From assembly GCF_007991175.1 (NCBI RefSeq), contig NZ_BJXV01000012.1:1-64000 (forward strand): a DNA stretch of 64,000 nucleotides, in the 5' to 3' direction. Made by a program: the position numbers and the translations under genes. Below, one piece after another: positions 54,530 to 64,000 of the stretch. Under the pieces are notes generated by a model. The model had not been told where the DNA came from and searched no databases. It saw nothing but the letters and a program-made list of their open reading frames with translations. This DNA is from Halovibrio variabilis. Lineage in GTDB: Bacteria; Pseudomonadota; Gammaproteobacteria; Pseudomonadales; Halomonadaceae. Numbering within the stretch: position 1 is the stretch's first letter; every line of letters begins with the position of its first letter.

Positions 54530-56584
54530 TTACAGCAGTAAACGACGAATATCGGTGAGTACATCGGCCAGGAAGGCGGTAAAGCGTGCCGCATCGGCGC
54601 CGTTAATCGCTCGGTGGTCATACGAAAGCGACAGCGGCATCATTAGCCGCGGCTGGAAGGCGCTGCCGTCCCACACCGGCTTCATCTGGGACTTGGACAC
54701 GCCCAAAATAGCCACTTCCGGCGCGTTGACGATGGGCGTAAACGCCGTGCCACCAATCGAACCGAGGCTCGAAATCGTGAAGCAGCCGCCGGTCATCTCG
54801 TCGCGCTTGAGCTTTTTGGTCTGCGCTTTCTTGCCCAGATCGGCCATCTCCTTGGCAATCTCAATCAAGGATTTTTTATCGGCATCGCGCAGTACTGGCA
54901 CCATCAGGCCATCGGGCGTGTCCACCGCGATCCCGATATGGACGTAGTCCTTCCATACCATGGTCTCGCCATCGCCCTTCAAGCTGACATTGAACTGCGG
55001 GAATTTACGCAGCGCAAAGGCACAGGCCTTGACCATAAAGGGCAGCGGCGTCAGCTTGGCGCCCTGGGCTTCGGCTTCGGCCTTCATTGCCTTACGGAAG
55101 GCTTCCAGCTCGGTGATATCGGCTTCGTCGAACTGGGTCACGTGGGGCACGTTCACCCAGCTGCGATGCAGGTTGGTTGCGCCCATCTTGAGCAGGCGCC
55201 CCATGGGCTTCTCTTCCACGTCACCAAACTGGCTAAAGTCGACTTCCGGGATCGGCGGAATACCCGAACCAGCGGTAGCCGCCGCGCCAGATTGGGCTTT
55301 ACCTTGATTGGCAACCGCCTGCTTCACGTAGCTCTGCACGTCCTCTTTAAGCACGCGGTCTTTGGGGCCGCTAGGTTTGACCAGCTCCAAGTCGACACCC
55401 AGCTCGCGGGCCAGCATGCGCACCGCCGGTCCGGCGTGCACCAATTTGCCGTCACGCGGTTTGTGGGACGCCATCTGCGCTTCTGGGCTGGGCGTACCTG
55501 CCGGCGACGCAGCGGGCTTGCTCGGCTTGTCTTTTTCAGCTGCGGCTTTTTCAGGTGCGGCTTTTTTCGGTGCCGCTTGCTTACTCTTGGCATCCGCTTT
55601 AGCGCCCGCCACTTCCATATAGCCGATCACATCGCCTTCAGAGACCGTGTCGCCCTCTTTCACGGTAAGCTCAAGGAGCTTGCCTTTATAGGGGCTGGGC
55701 ACGTCCATAGAGGCTTTGTCGGACTCTAAGGTAATCAACGGGTCTTCTTCGTTGACCTCGTCACCCGCTGCGACACCGATCTCGATAATCGGCACGTCAG
55801 AGGCGCCCGCAAGGTCCGGCACGCGAATTTCTTTGCGTTCCGGTTCGCCGCTGGCGGCTTCTTCTGGCGCGTCATCCTGTTCAGCCGCCGCCTGTGGCTC
55901 GCTGGCCTGGCTGGATGACGGCTCGTCAGAAGCGTCTTCGCTGTCGTCGCCGCCTTCGCCAGCAATCTCCATCTGGCCGATCACATCGCCTTCGGAAACC
56001 GTGTCGCCCTCTTTCACGGTAAAGCTCACGATCTTACCGCTATGGGGGCTGGGCACGTCCATGGAGGCTTTATCAGACTCCAGCGTGATCAGGGTATCTT
56101 CGGCCTCGACCGCATCGCCTTCGCTGACCGCGACTTCGATAATTTCGACGCTGTCGGAGCCGCCGAGATCCGGCACTGTGATATCCACCGTCTGCTTACC
56201 GCCGGCCGACTTTTTAGCCGCGGGCTTCTGCTCTTGCGGTGGCTCTTTAGACTGTTCTTGCGACGGCTCTTTCGGCGTGTCTTGTTTCGCTGGGGCTTCT
56301 TCTGGCTGGCTGTCAGACGAGGCCTCTGGTGTCTCGTCGCCGCCACCTTCGACTTCCAGCTCAACGATATCGTCCCCTTCGGAGACGCTATCGCCTTCTT
56401 TGACCAGTACTTTGAGTACCTTGCCGCCTTTCGGGGCCGGCACGTCCATGCTGGCTTTGTCGGATTCCAGCGTGATTAGGGTGTCTTCCGCTTCAATGAC
56501 GTCGCCTTCTGACACCGCAATCTCGATGATTTCGACATCGGTATCGCCGCCGATATCGGGAACTTTGATGATTTCGCTACTCAA
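54530..56584 (-). CDS. aceF: pyruvate dehydrogenase E2 (dihydrolipoyl acetyltransferase), three lipoyl domains
   Basis: 684 residues from TTG 56584, which has GGAG seven bases upstream; the protein then begins SSEIIKVPDIGGD. Three lipoyl domains are visible, each with the lysine in ESDKASMDVP (near residues 42, 155 and 270), joined by Ala/Pro/Glu-rich linkers. A peripheral-subunit-binding domain (AGPAVRMLARELGVDLELVK) and the catalytic domain follow, with the acetyltransferase motif SYDHRAINGADAARF near the C-terminus. It forms the complex core, with E1 encoded upstream. Translation from TTG may keep E2 in ratio with E1. Confidence 0.95.
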   Translation of the reverse strand: MSSEIIKVPDIGGDTDVEIIEIAVSEGDVIEAEDTLITLESDKASMDVPAPKGGKVLKVLVKEGDSVSEGDDIVELEVEGGGDETPEASSDSQPEEAPAKQDTPKEPSQEQSKEPPQEQKPAAKKSAGGKQTVDITVPDLGGSDSVEIIEVAVSEGDAVEAEDTLITLESDKASMDVPSPHSGKIVSFTVKEGDTVSEGDVIGQMEIAGEGGDDSEDASDEPSSSQASEPQAAAEQDDAPEEAASGEPERKEIRVPDLAGASDVPIIEIGVAAGDEVNEEDPLITLESDKASMDVPSPYKGKLLELTVKEGDTVSEGDVIGYMEVAGAKADAKSKQAAPKKAAPEKAAAEKDKPSKPAASPAGTPSPEAQMASHKPRDGKLVHAGPAVRMLARELGVDLELVKPSGPKDRVLKEDVQSYVKQAVANQGKAQSGAAATAGSGIPPIPEVDFSQFGDVEEKPMGRLLKMGATNLHRSWVNVPHVTQFDEADITELEAFRKAMKAEAEAQGAKLTPLPFMVKACAFALRKFPQFNVSLKGDGETMVWKDYVHIGIAVDTPDGLMVPVLRDADKKSLIEIAKEMADLGKKAQTKKLKRDEMTGGCFTISSLGSIGGTAFTPIVNAPEVAILGVSKSQMKPVWDGSAFQPRLMMPLSLSYDHRAINGADAARFTAFLADVLTDIRRLLL

Positions 56585-56642
56585 GGTCGCGCTCCTTCCA
56601 AATCGGATCGAGCCGGCGGGCAATTGCCCGCCGGGCAGCGGT

Positions 56643-59315
56643 TTAGCTAGTCAGCGGGTTAGGCTTATTGACATCAATGCCGTATTTTTTCAGCGCTTCG
56701 CCGACAAGCTTGCGATCAATGTCGCCACGTTCAGCCAACGCGCGTAGCGCCGCCACGATGACGAAGTAACGATCTACTTCGAAGAAGTAACGCAGCTTCT
56801 CGCGGGTGTCTGAACGGCCAAAGCCATCGGTACCCAGTACAGTGTAGTCACCCGGCACCCAGGCGCGCACTTGATCGGCATACAGCTTCATGTAGTCGGT
56901 CGACGCGATAACCGGGCCATCGCGGCCTTCCAGGCATTGAGTGACGTGGGGCTTATTGGCCTCGGCGTCCGGGCTTAGGAAGGCTTCACGGTCTAGCAGC
57001 AGCGCTTCACGACGCAGCTCGTTAAAGCTGGTCACACTCCAGATATCGGCGCCGATGCCCCAGTCTTTTTCGAGCAGCTCAGCGGCGGCTTCGACTTCGC
57101 GCAGAATAGTCCCCGAGCCCAGCAGCTGAACGCGGCCTTTGTCACCCTGGGTTTCGCGCAGCAGGTACATGCCTTTGACGATATCATCGGCGGGTACGTT
57201 TTCTAGCGCCGGGTGCTCGTAGTTCTCGTTCATGACCGTCAGGTAGTAGAAGCAGTTCTCCTTGTCGGTGAACATGCGCTTCAGACCATCTTGCATGATG
57301 ACCGCCACTTCGTGCGCGTAGGTGGGGTCGTAGCTGCGGCAATTAGGTATGGTCGAGGCCTGAATCAAGCTGTGACCATCCTGGTGCTGCAAGCCTTCGC
57401 CGTTGAGCGTGGTGCGCCCTGCGGTGCCACCAACCATAAAGCCGCGCGCCTGCAAATCGCCTGCCGCCCAGGCCAGGTCGCCAATGCGCTGGAAGCCAAA
57501 CATCGAGTAGTAGATGTAGAACGGCAGCAGTGTGACGTTGTTGTTGCTGTAAGACGTTGCCGCTGCGATCCACGCCGACATCGCGCCCGCTTCGGTAATG
57601 CCTTCCTCGAGGATCTGACCTTTCTGATCCTCGCGGTAGAACATGATCTGGCCTTTATCCACCGGCTCGTACTTTTGACCTTCCGAGGTGTAGATACCCA
57701 GCTGGCGGAACATGCCTTCCATACCGAAGGTACGTGCCTCGTCAGGGATAATCGGCACCACCTTCTTGCCTAGCTGCTTATCTTTCACCAAGCCGTTAAG
57801 AACCCGCACAAACGCCATGGTGGTCGACACTTCACGGCCTCTTGAGCCACCCATTTGCGAGGCAAAGGTTTTGTCTTCAAGGCTGGGGATCTCCAGCGCC
57901 TCAAAGTCGCTCTGACGGCTGGGCAAGTAGCCACCCAAACGTTCGCGCTGCAGATGCATGTACTTGAGCTCGGGAGAATCGTCTTCCGGCTTGTAGTACG
58001 GCACGTCTTTGAGCTGTTCATCGGTAATCGGAATGCCGAAGCGGTCGCGGAAAGTCTTCAGCGCCTCGTATTCCATGCTCTTGACCTGGTGCGCTTCGTT
58101 GGCAGCTTCGCCATCGCCGCTACCCATGCCGTAGCCTTTAATGGTGTGCGCCAGAATGACCGTGGGCTTGCCGTTAGAGGTATTCACCGCTTCGTTGTAA
58201 GCCGCGTAGACCTTGAACGGGTCGTGGCCACCACGGTTAAGCTTCCAGATATCCTCGTCAGAAAGGTCTTTGACCATCTCCTCGGTCTCTGGGTATTTAC
58301 CGAAGAAGTGTTCGCGGGTATACGCACCGCCATTGGCCTTGTAGTTCTGGTACTCGCCGTCGACCGCTTCGTCCATACGCTTTTGAAGGATGCCTTTCTT
58401 ATCCTTCTCGAACAGCGGATCCCAGTGACGGCCCCACACAACCTTGATCACGTTCCAGCCAGCGCCGCGGAAGACGCCTTCGAACTCGTCCATGACCCGT
58501 GAGTTACCGCGCACGGGGCCGTCAAGGCGCTGCAGGTTACAGTTGATGACAAAGATGAGGTTGTCGAGGTTTTCGCGACCCGCCAATGAAATAGCCCCCA
58601 GAGATTCCGGCTCGTCACACTCGCCGTCACCCATAAAGCACCAGATCTTGCGGTCGTACATGTCCTTCAGCTCACGGTGATGCAGGTACTTCATCACGTG
58701 TGCTTGATAAATCGCCTGAATGGGCCCTAACCCCATGGAAACGGTGGGGAACTGCCAGTAGTCCGGCATCAGCCAGGGGTGCGGGTAGGAGGAAAGACCG
58801 CCGCCATCGACTTCTTGGCGGAATTTATCCATCTGCTCTTCGCTCAGGCGGCCTTCCAGGAAGGAACGTGCGTAAATACCCGGCGCCACATGGCCTTGGA
58901 TATAAATCAGGTCACCCGCAAAGTCGCCTTGCGGGGCGCGGAAGAAGTGGTTAAAGCCCACGTCATACAGCGTCGCCGAGGACATAAAGCTGGCAATGTG
59001 CCCACCCAGGCCCGGTTTGGCGCGGTTGTTACGAATAACCTGCGCAATCGCGTTATAGCGGATCAAAGAGCGAATGCGCCGCTCCATGAACAAATCACCC
59101 GGCATCGGCGCTTCGCGGTGAACCGGAATCGTATTACGGTGCGGGGTTGTCACCGAGAAGGGCACCTTCATCCCGTCCCGGCGCAGGCGATCCGCCAGGC
59201 GGGTCATCAGGTAGCGGGCACGATCTTCGCCCTCACGATCCAGCACCGATTCTAAGGAATCTATCCATTCCGTAGTTTCGGTCGGATCGAGATCTTCTCT
59301 TGTCTCCAGACTCAT
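56643..59315 (-). CDS. aceE: pyruvate dehydrogenase E1 (homodimeric type)
   Basis: 890 residues. Thiamine diphosphate motif GDGECDEPESLGAISLAGREN with the G-D-G...N pattern at ~230-252, and TEAGAMSAWIAAATSY, FQRIGDLAWAAGD and GDKGRVQLLGSGTILREV in the C-terminal part. It decarboxylates pyruvate and acetylates the E2 lipoyl groups. GGAG lies eight bases before ATG 59315. 58 bp before the aceF start; no lpd gene follows, so E3 is encoded elsewhere. Confidence 0.97.
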   Translation of the reverse strand: MSLETREDLDPTETTEWIDSLESVLDREGEDRARYLMTRLADRLRRDGMKVPFSVTTPHRNTIPVHREAPMPGDLFMERRIRSLIRYNAIAQVIRNNRAKPGLGGHIASFMSSATLYDVGFNHFFRAPQGDFAGDLIYIQGHVAPGIYARSFLEGRLSEEQMDKFRQEVDGGGLSSYPHPWLMPDYWQFPTVSMGLGPIQAIYQAHVMKYLHHRELKDMYDRKIWCFMGDGECDEPESLGAISLAGRENLDNLIFVINCNLQRLDGPVRGNSRVMDEFEGVFRGAGWNVIKVVWGRHWDPLFEKDKKGILQKRMDEAVDGEYQNYKANGGAYTREHFFGKYPETEEMVKDLSDEDIWKLNRGGHDPFKVYAAYNEAVNTSNGKPTVILAHTIKGYGMGSGDGEAANEAHQVKSMEYEALKTFRDRFGIPITDEQLKDVPYYKPEDDSPELKYMHLQRERLGGYLPSRQSDFEALEIPSLEDKTFASQMGGSRGREVSTTMAFVRVLNGLVKDKQLGKKVVPIIPDEARTFGMEGMFRQLGIYTSEGQKYEPVDKGQIMFYREDQKGQILEEGITEAGAMSAWIAAATSYSNNNVTLLPFYIYYSMFGFQRIGDLAWAAGDLQARGFMVGGTAGRTTLNGEGLQHQDGHSLIQASTIPNCRSYDPTYAHEVAVIMQDGLKRMFTDKENCFYYLTVMNENYEHPALENVPADDIVKGMYLLRETQGDKGRVQLLGSGTILREVEAAAELLEKDWGIGADIWSVTSFNELRREALLLDREAFLSPDAEANKPHVTQCLEGRDGPVIASTDYMKLYADQVRAWVPGDYTVLGTDGFGRSDTREKLRYFFEVDRYFVIVAALRALAERGDIDRKLVGEALKKYGIDVNKPNPLTS

Positions 59316-59716
59316 AGAGGTCTCTCCGAATGACGATAAATGACAATAAGCCCCGCTACCCCTGAGGGCCTGGGGCGGCGGCGGTGTCAGGATACCACCA
59401 CACGCCAGTATTCAGCCGGCAAATGCACGCCGGATAAGGGTTTTCGCTCTACATTCAACAAGCTACGTACGTCTTGATGTAGTAAAGCTACACAAATGTA
59501 TTAAAATAACTTGTTTAATACCCGAGAAGATACCGCAAAGTCGCCACGCTGCCAATTGCGTAGCTACCAAAAAGCCTATCGAAAACAAACTATTGCACCG
59601 CAACATAAGGGATAACGAAGGCAAGCACCACAACGTTTATCAGCACGACCAAGGTGCCCCAAGGTGTAGTCAAACTACCGTTTTATTTACTGTATAGAGA
59701 AGCACTTAAATCGACG
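59316..59716. other. aceE upstream region with palindromes
   Basis: 400 bp, no gene. It contains TGTAG-TAAAG-CTACA (59479-59493) and GTAGT-CAA-ACTAC (59666-59678), related inverted repeats, within AT-rich DNA likely to hold the aceEF promoter. Confidence 0.45.
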
Positions 59717-60298
59717 TTAACGAGACATCTCATACTCCAAGCATTGCCGAAAATAAGCCCAATCAAACGCAAACCCAGGGTCGGTTTTACGCAGTGGCGC
59801 CACATGCGCATGACCGGTAATGCGCGCGCTGTTCAATTGCGGATAGCGTGCCATTAACCAGCTTATTGCCGCAACCAACGCGTTATATTGAGCTTGAGTG
59901 AAGGGTGTATGGTCGTCTCCTTCCAACTCAATACCCACCGAGAAATCGTTTAACGCCGTTCGCCAGCGGGCTTGATGCGCATCCCACCAGCAAGAGCGAC
60001 CGGCATGCCACGCGCGCTGATCAGTATCCACAAACTGCACACACTCGCCGTCACGGCGGATCAGTAAGTGTGCCGATACGCGTAAATGGGCAATGTCGGC
60101 AAAAAACGGATGTTCATCGCTTGCCAGTTGATTGGTAAACAGTGCCTCAATCGCTGTACCGCTAAACTGACCTGGGGGAAGGCTTATCGCGTGAATGAGG
60201 AGCAGCGACACTTCGCCTGCGGGCCGAGCGTCGCAGTTCGGTGACTCAACGCAGCGTGCGCTTTCCCACCAACCGCCAGCGGGTCGTTTATTTTCCAC
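59717..60298 (-). CDS. ampD: 1,6-anhydro-N-acetylmuramyl-L-alanine amidase
   Basis: About 193 residues from GTG 60298 (GGAG nine bases upstream; TTG 60304 is too close). Amidase_2 fold: zinc residues in LLLIHAISLP, ITGHAHVAPLRKTDPG (H and D), and AWHAGRSCWW and FSVGIELEGDD as landmarks. AmpD cleaves anhydro-muropeptides in the cytoplasm during cell-wall recycling and keeps AmpC-type beta-lactamase induction low. It diverges from nadC, a common arrangement. Confidence 0.95.
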   Translation of the reverse strand: MENKRPAGGWWESARCVESPNCDARPAGEVSLLLIHAISLPPGQFSGTAIEALFTNQLASDEHPFFADIAHLRVSAHLLIRRDGECVQFVDTDQRAWHAGRSCWWDAHQARWRTALNDFSVGIELEGDDHTPFTQAQYNALVAAISWLMARYPQLNSARITGHAHVAPLRKTDPGFAFDWAYFRQCLEYEMSR

Positions 60299-60321
60299 GC
60301 GCAAGGTCTCCTTTAACGCTT

Positions 60322-60366
60322 TAAGCTAGCGCTTTGTTTAACTCTCTCTAAGCTAGCGCTTTGTTT
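60322..60366 (+). repeat. 18-bp direct repeat between ampD and nadC
   Basis: TAAGCTAGCGCTTTGTTT occurs at 60322-60339 and 60349-60366, spaced 27 bp. Each copy contains AGCGCT. It sits in the shared ampD/nadC promoter region, just before a possible -10 TATACT (60370-60375). Confidence 0.8.
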
Positions 60367-60420
60367 CGCTATACTGAACATAATGCCCATCACACTCGAC
60401 GACGTTGAGAGAATTCACTT

Positions 60421-61275
60421 ATGCATTATCAATCCGCTCTTGCTGAAGAAATCCGCGCCAGCGCCGCTCGCCTACTGGCAGAAGACGTTGGTCCCGGTGA
60501 TATTACCGCGCAATTGATCCCGGAGCACCAATGGGCCAGCGCCGAAATCATTACCCGTGAAGCCGCCGTGCTATGCGGGGTGCCCTGGGTGGATGAGCTA
60601 TTTCGCCGCCTGGATAGCCGGGTAAGCCTGAACTGGCATGCCGCCGACGGCGATAAACTTGAAGCGGGTCAGTGCTTTTTGACCCTGGAAGGCCCCGCTC
60701 GCGTCCTACTTACGGGCGAGCGCGCGGCCCTTAATGTGCTGCAAACGCTGTCGGCCACCGCCACCGCTACCCGCGCTTACGTGGACGCAATTGAAGGCAC
60801 CGGTGTGCGCTTGCTCGATACCCGCAAAACGCTACCCGGTATGCGCTTGGCACAAAAATACGCGGTTACCTGCGGTGGCGGGCACAACCACCGTATCGGT
60901 TTATGGGACGCTTTTTTGATTAAGGAGAACCATATTGCCGCCTGCGGGGGGATTCAAGCGGCGGTTGCTCTGGCGCGCAAGCTGGCCAGCGACCTGTCCG
61001 TGGAGGTAGAAGTAGAAACCTTTGAAGAGCTAGACCAGGCGCTGGCAGCCAGCGCTGATATCGTTATGCTCGACAACTTTGCCATTGAAGACCTGCACGT
61101 TGCCGTCGAAATTAACGGCGGTCGCGCCACATTAGAGGCCTCAGGCAACGTCGATGCCACCACCCTGCGGGCAATCGCCGAGACCGGCGTTGACTGCATT
61201 TCCAGCGGCGCCCTGACCAAAGACATCGCCTCAATTGACCTCTCCATGCGCATCACGCGCAGCTATAGCGTGTGA
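60421..61275 (+). CDS. nadC: nicotinate-nucleotide diphosphorylase (carboxylating)
   Basis: 284 residues. Quinolinate phosphoribosyltransferase: [53 protein letters not shown] and the C-terminal [26 protein letters not shown]. It makes nicotinate mononucleotide from quinolinate and PRPP in de novo NAD synthesis. Monocistronic; GNAT gene converges 4 bp after it. Confidence 0.96.
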   Translation: MHYQSALAEEIRASAARLLAEDVGPGDITAQLIPEHQWASAEIITREAAVLCGVPWVDELFRRLDSRVSLNWHAADGDKLEAGQCFLTLEGPARVLLTGERAALNVLQTLSATATATRAYVDAIEGTGVRLLDTRKTLPGMRLAQKYAVTCGGGHNHRIGLWDAFLIKENHIAACGGIQAAVALARKLASDLSVEVEVETFEELDQALAASADIVMLDNFAIEDLHVAVEINGGRATLEASGNVDATTLRAIAETGVDCISSGALTKDIASIDLSMRITRSYSV

Positions 61276-61279
61276 CCGG

Positions 61280-61810
61280 TCAAGTCTCGACAGCCAAAAG
61301 CGGTTTGGCAAGCCGATAACGCTTGAGTGACTCCCCGCTGCGCTCCACCCACTGCTCGCCGTGGTTCTCCCAGCCGCGGCGCAGCAAACGGTCACAGAGC
61401 ATTAAACTGGCCTCTATTTCCACCTGCCCCTTGCCCTGTTCGAGCAGTACCCGCTCGGCGTGTACCAGTAGCGTGGTGCCGATCCCGCGACCGGTAAGCG
61501 AAGGCCATACGTAAAGTGTTTCAACCCGCCCGGCGACTAAATCCAGCTCCAGAAACCCCACGCAGCGGCCATCGTAGGTGGCGACCAAGGTGGTGTAGAG
61601 CGCTTGGCGTGCGGCCCAGGCACTTGCCTCACGGGGTAAGGCGTTGGCCCATGCACGCCGCTCATCCAGCGTGTAGTGAGTCGCGGCGCCCTGCATAACA
61701 GCGTGATAAAACACTTCCGCTTGATCGGCAGCATCCTTTGCCATGGCGGCGCGATACACTACCCGCGCATTCGTTGGCGTCGACGCTTGATGCGCCTCGG
61801 TATTCGTCAT
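61280..61810 (-). CDS. GNAT-family N-acetyltransferase
   Basis: 176 residues with the GNAT core: substrate strand CVGFLELD, motif VETLYVWPSLTGRGIGTTLL (acetyl-CoA-binding Q/R-x2-G-x-G/A as G-R-G-I-G-T) and a C-terminal strand around RYRLAKPL. YafP-like by overall layout. Substrate unknown. Located between nadC and trmO in the opposite orientation. Confidence 0.85.
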   Translation of the reverse strand: MTNTEAHQASTPTNARVVYRAAMAKDAADQAEVFYHAVMQGAATHYTLDERRAWANALPREASAWAARQALYTTLVATYDGRCVGFLELDLVAGRVETLYVWPSLTGRGIGTTLLVHAERVLLEQGKGQVEIEASLMLCDRLLRRGWENHGEQWVERSGESLKRYRLAKPLLAVET

Positions 61811-61932
61811 GCTTCACCTCTGAGCTGTTCAGCAAATTGCCATCAAGAGCCGTTCGATCCCGCCTCAATGATCACGCTTAGCCTATCGGCTGCTTTATAC
61901 TACGCGAACCACCCCCCGTTAAAGGCAGTGTG

Positions 61933-62679
61933 ATGGACGATGCCCCCCACAGCGAGCACTTTACGCTGACCCCTATTGGCCATGTGGTTAGCGATTACCC
62001 GGATAAATTCGGCATCCCCCGCCAGCCGGGACTCGCTCCCGCCGCCAATGCCAGGCTCGTGCTCACCGCGCCCTACAATGATCCGCTGGCGGTGCGCGGC
62101 CTGGAAGACTTTAGCCATCTATGGCTAACCTTTATATTTCACCAAAGCCCTGAGCGCTGGGCGCCGTTAGTACGCCCACCACGCCTGGGCGGCAACCGTA
62201 AGGTCGGCGTGTTTGCCAGCCGTAGCACCCATCGCCCTAATCGGCTGGGATTATCGCTGGTAAAATTAGCCAGCATCGATACCCAACAAGGCATCGCTTT
62301 GCAGCTATTGGGCTGCGATTTAGTCAGCGGCACGCCGGTGGTCGATATCAAACCCTACCTACCCTGGGCCGAAGCGCATCCCCACGCTCAGGCTGGCTTT
62401 GCCCCTGAGACACCGTCACTCATGGCGGTCACCTTTCATCCAGCGGCACTGGATACGCTCGCCCAGCGCCAGGACAGCGCCACTCTGCTGGCATTAATCG
62501 AGCAGGTGCTGAGCCAAGACCCCAGGCCTGCCTACAAGCAGAAAAATACCGCGTCTGATCGCGTTTACGGCGTTCGCTTGCGCGATGTAGACGTTAAATT
62601 TCGTCAGCGCCTAAAAAACGAAGCCACCACCTTAGAGGTGGTGGCTATTGAGCCTTTCGCTGCCAATGGGAACGCTTAG
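61933..62679 (+). CDS. trmO: tRNA (t6A37-N6)-methyltransferase TrmO
   Basis: 248 residues from ATG 61933 (AAAGG upstream). TrmO/TsaA beta-barrel fold: [54 protein letters not shown] and [20 protein letters not shown]. It methylates t6A37 in tRNA-Thr using SAM, the base made by the Tsa proteins. It overlaps the convergent purC end by 4 bp. Confidence 0.94.
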   Translation: MDDAPHSEHFTLTPIGHVVSDYPDKFGIPRQPGLAPAANARLVLTAPYNDPLAVRGLEDFSHLWLTFIFHQSPERWAPLVRPPRLGGNRKVGVFASRSTHRPNRLGLSLVKLASIDTQQGIALQLLGCDLVSGTPVVDIKPYLPWAEAHPHAQAGFAPETPSLMAVTFHPAALDTLAQRQDSATLLALIEQVLSQDPRPAYKQKNTASDRVYGVRLRDVDVKFRQRLKNEATTLEVVAIEPFAANGNA

Positions 62680-63392
62680 CCGGGGAAGGTAATACCCAAA
62701 CGGCGGCCCACTTCCTCGTAGGCTTCTATCACGCCGCCCAACCCTTGGCGAAAGCGGTCTTTATCCAGTTTCTCGCGGGTGTTGGCGTCCCATAGACGGC
62801 AGCCGTCGGGGGAGAATTCATCGCCCAGCACGACCTCGCCTTTAAAGACGCCAAACTCCAGCTTGTAATCCACCAGCAGCATATCGCCCTCAGCAAACAG
62901 CGCTTTGAGGATATGGTTAACCTTAAAGGTTAATAGCTTCATTTTGGCCAGCTGTTCGGGGGTTGCCCAACCAAAGGTCTCCGCCAGCGACTCGTTAATC
63001 ATCGGGTCGCCTTTGTCGTCATTCTTTAAGAACAGCTCGAAGGTAGGCGGGTTGAGCGCTATGCCCTCTTCAACGCCGAGACGCTTGACCAGGCCACCGG
63101 CGGCGATATTGCGCACCACGCACTCTACCGGGATCATCTGCATTTTTTTAACCAGACTTTCCGTATCAGACAGCTGCTTTTCAAAATGAGTGGGAATGCC
63201 CGCTTCCTGGAGCCGCTGCATAATGAAGGCGTTAAAGACGTTATTAACCATTCCCTTGCGCGCCAGCGACTCCACTTTTTTGCCATCGAAGGCGCTGGTG
63301 TCATCGCGAAAATTGAGCACCAACAAATCCGCATCGTCGGTGGTATACACAGATTTCGCCTTACCGGCGTAGAGTTCTTGGCGCTTTTCCAT
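62676..63392 (-). CDS. purC: phosphoribosylaminoimidazole-succinocarboxamide synthase
   Basis: 238 residues from ATG 63392 (GGAG six bases upstream). SAICAR synthase signatures: [50 protein letters not shown] and [19 protein letters not shown]. It is the seventh step of de novo purine synthesis. Upstream is a BamC-like gene, the order seen in many gammaproteobacteria. Confidence 0.96.
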   Translation of the reverse strand: MEKRQELYAGKAKSVYTTDDADLLVLNFRDDTSAFDGKKVESLARKGMVNNVFNAFIMQRLQEAGIPTHFEKQLSDTESLVKKMQMIPVECVVRNIAAGGLVKRLGVEEGIALNPPTFELFLKNDDKGDPMINESLAETFGWATPEQLAKMKLLTFKVNHILKALFAEGDMLLVDYKLEFGVFKGEVVLGDEFSPDGCRLWDANTREKLDKDRFRQGLGGVIEAYEEVGRRLGITFPG

Positions 63393-63425
63393 GGGGACTC
63401 CGTAAGGGATCAAAAAATCAACAAA

Positions 63426-64000
63426 TTAACGTAAATAGCCGGAGACACGCTCAAGCAGCTCGCGCTGATCATCGGCGCTGAATGCCCGCTCGCTGGCATT
63501 AATGGCGCGCAAAATCGTCTCGTCGCCGTTGCTCTCTAAGGCAAGCAGGATCTCTTGAGATACCTTGCGAACATCCGCGCTGAAAATGATCTGCAGCGGG
63601 TTACGGTTGCGCTCAGTTTCGGTCATATATTCAACCAGGAACTCGTGAGCACTGGGGTCGGCGGCAAGCAAGTCACGCTGACCTTCCTGGCTAAAATCGA
63701 GCTCAAGGTAGTGATTCAACTCAGCCCATACGCGATCAATCGGCTGCGGTATCACCACTTCCCACTCGTCGCCCTGCTGGCGAACCTGCATCGTTTGCTC
63801 ATTGGTAAGGCGCTGAGCGGTCCAGGAAGAGGATAGGCTGGCAGACGCACTGCGCGCACTCAGGTGGCTTTCCAGCGCATCCAGGCAGCTAGCCAGGGTT
63901 TGTCCGCCGCGCAGGCAGCGTACTTCGCTGCTGCCTGCGCGCAATGCACTTTGTAAGCGTATCTCCGCCTGGGGCGTGATGATAACGCCCTGGGAAGCGC
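63426..64000 (-). CDS. bamC: BamC-like outer-membrane assembly lipoprotein, partial
   Basis: The reading frame continues open through the right edge, so the N-terminus, including any lipobox, is outside. About 190 residues are visible. The C-terminal region (EWEVVIPQPIDRVWAELNHY, ILLALESNGDETILRAINAS) could be a helix-grip domain. The BamC name rests mainly on position upstream of purC (bamC-purC order in gammaproteobacteria) and on overall character; confidence is moderate. Confidence 0.55.
   Translation of the reverse strand, partial: ASQGVIITPQAEIRLQSALRAGSSEVRCLRGGQTLASCLDALESHLSARSASASLSSSWTAQRLTNEQTMQVRQQGDEWEVVIPQPIDRVWAELNHYLELDFSQEGQRDLLAADPSAHEFLVEYMTETERNRNPLQIIFSADVRKVSQEILLALESNGDETILRAINASERAFSADDQRELLERVSGYLR

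Noticed and set aside
54938..55729. Long open frame antisense to aceF (263 codons)
   Set aside because: Mirror of the repetitive lipoyl and linker coding sequence; low-complexity F/R/H composition, no recognisable domain.
55716..56747. Open frame of 343 codons opposite aceF/aceE, Ser/Pro-rich
   Set aside because: Composition is the complement of the acidic Ala/Glu linkers of E2; runs across two real genes.

Overview
The window looks like a chromosomal segment of a halophilic gammaproteobacterium of the Halomonadaceae (Halomonas or a close relative). This is inferred from the mix of genes: a class II IlvC with IlvY, a PuuD-type urate oxidase, a phasin, a cbb3 oxidase with Anr, and the acetate system ActP/CrbSR/Acs. 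No rRNA or phylogenetic marker was available to confirm it. Most of the window (about 6.7-64 kb) is ordinary, densely packed housekeeping and metabolic DNA. The first 6.7 kb is an accessory region that is AT-richer by eye.

Accessory region (1-6740). It opens with debris of small mobile cassettes: a parD with a one-base deletion, a parE broken by a triplicated 10-bp unit, a good integron attC site, and a brnT/brnA pair of which only the facing fragments survive. A truncated second copy of the modF ATPase gene follows (960-1841). Then come an AraC-type regulator and a tight four-gene operon on the minus strand: a haem-oxygenase-like diiron/cupin protein, a B3/B4 (tRNA-editing-like) protein, a small Rieske ferredoxin and a LysE-type exporter. 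I do not recognise this operon as a described pathway, and it is the best candidate here for a new system. The region ends with an orphan yefM antitoxin next to the intact modF gene (6745-8232). The two modF copies therefore bracket the AraC/diiron island.

8.3-16.3 kb: ilvC with divergent ilvY; a urate-degradation locus (uraH-puuD-GntR regulator on minus, uraD on plus) with a GntR-like palindrome between the divergent units; a REP-like inverted pair; a phasin gene; two glutathione S-transferases.

16.4-22.9 kb: a glycolate operon, permease-glcD-glcE-glcF-glcG, preceded by a perfect PdhR/LldR/GlcC-type operator. 22.9-23.5 kb: a five-gene tRNA array, Val-Asp-Asp-Val-Asp.

24.5-35.7 kb: a microaerobic respiration block, ccoNOQP, ccoGHIS, a SafE-like membrane protein, hemN and anr, several with 4-bp overlaps. 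ttcA converges on anr.

36.7-49.5 kb: the acetate block. A cNMP/CBS/DUF294 protein and a degenerate exonuclease-fold partner diverge from DUF485-actP. These are followed by the transporter-fused sensor kinase crbS, the response regulator crbR (convergent) and acs. Together they take up acetate, sense carbon state and activate acetate to acetyl-CoA.

49.7-64 kb: sprT, a YecA-family protein, tsaB-rsmJ-clsB, aceE-aceF-adk (pyruvate dehydrogenase E1/E2 with three lipoyl domains), ampD diverging from nadC, a GNAT enzyme, trmO, purC and the 3' part of a bamC-like gene running off the window edge.
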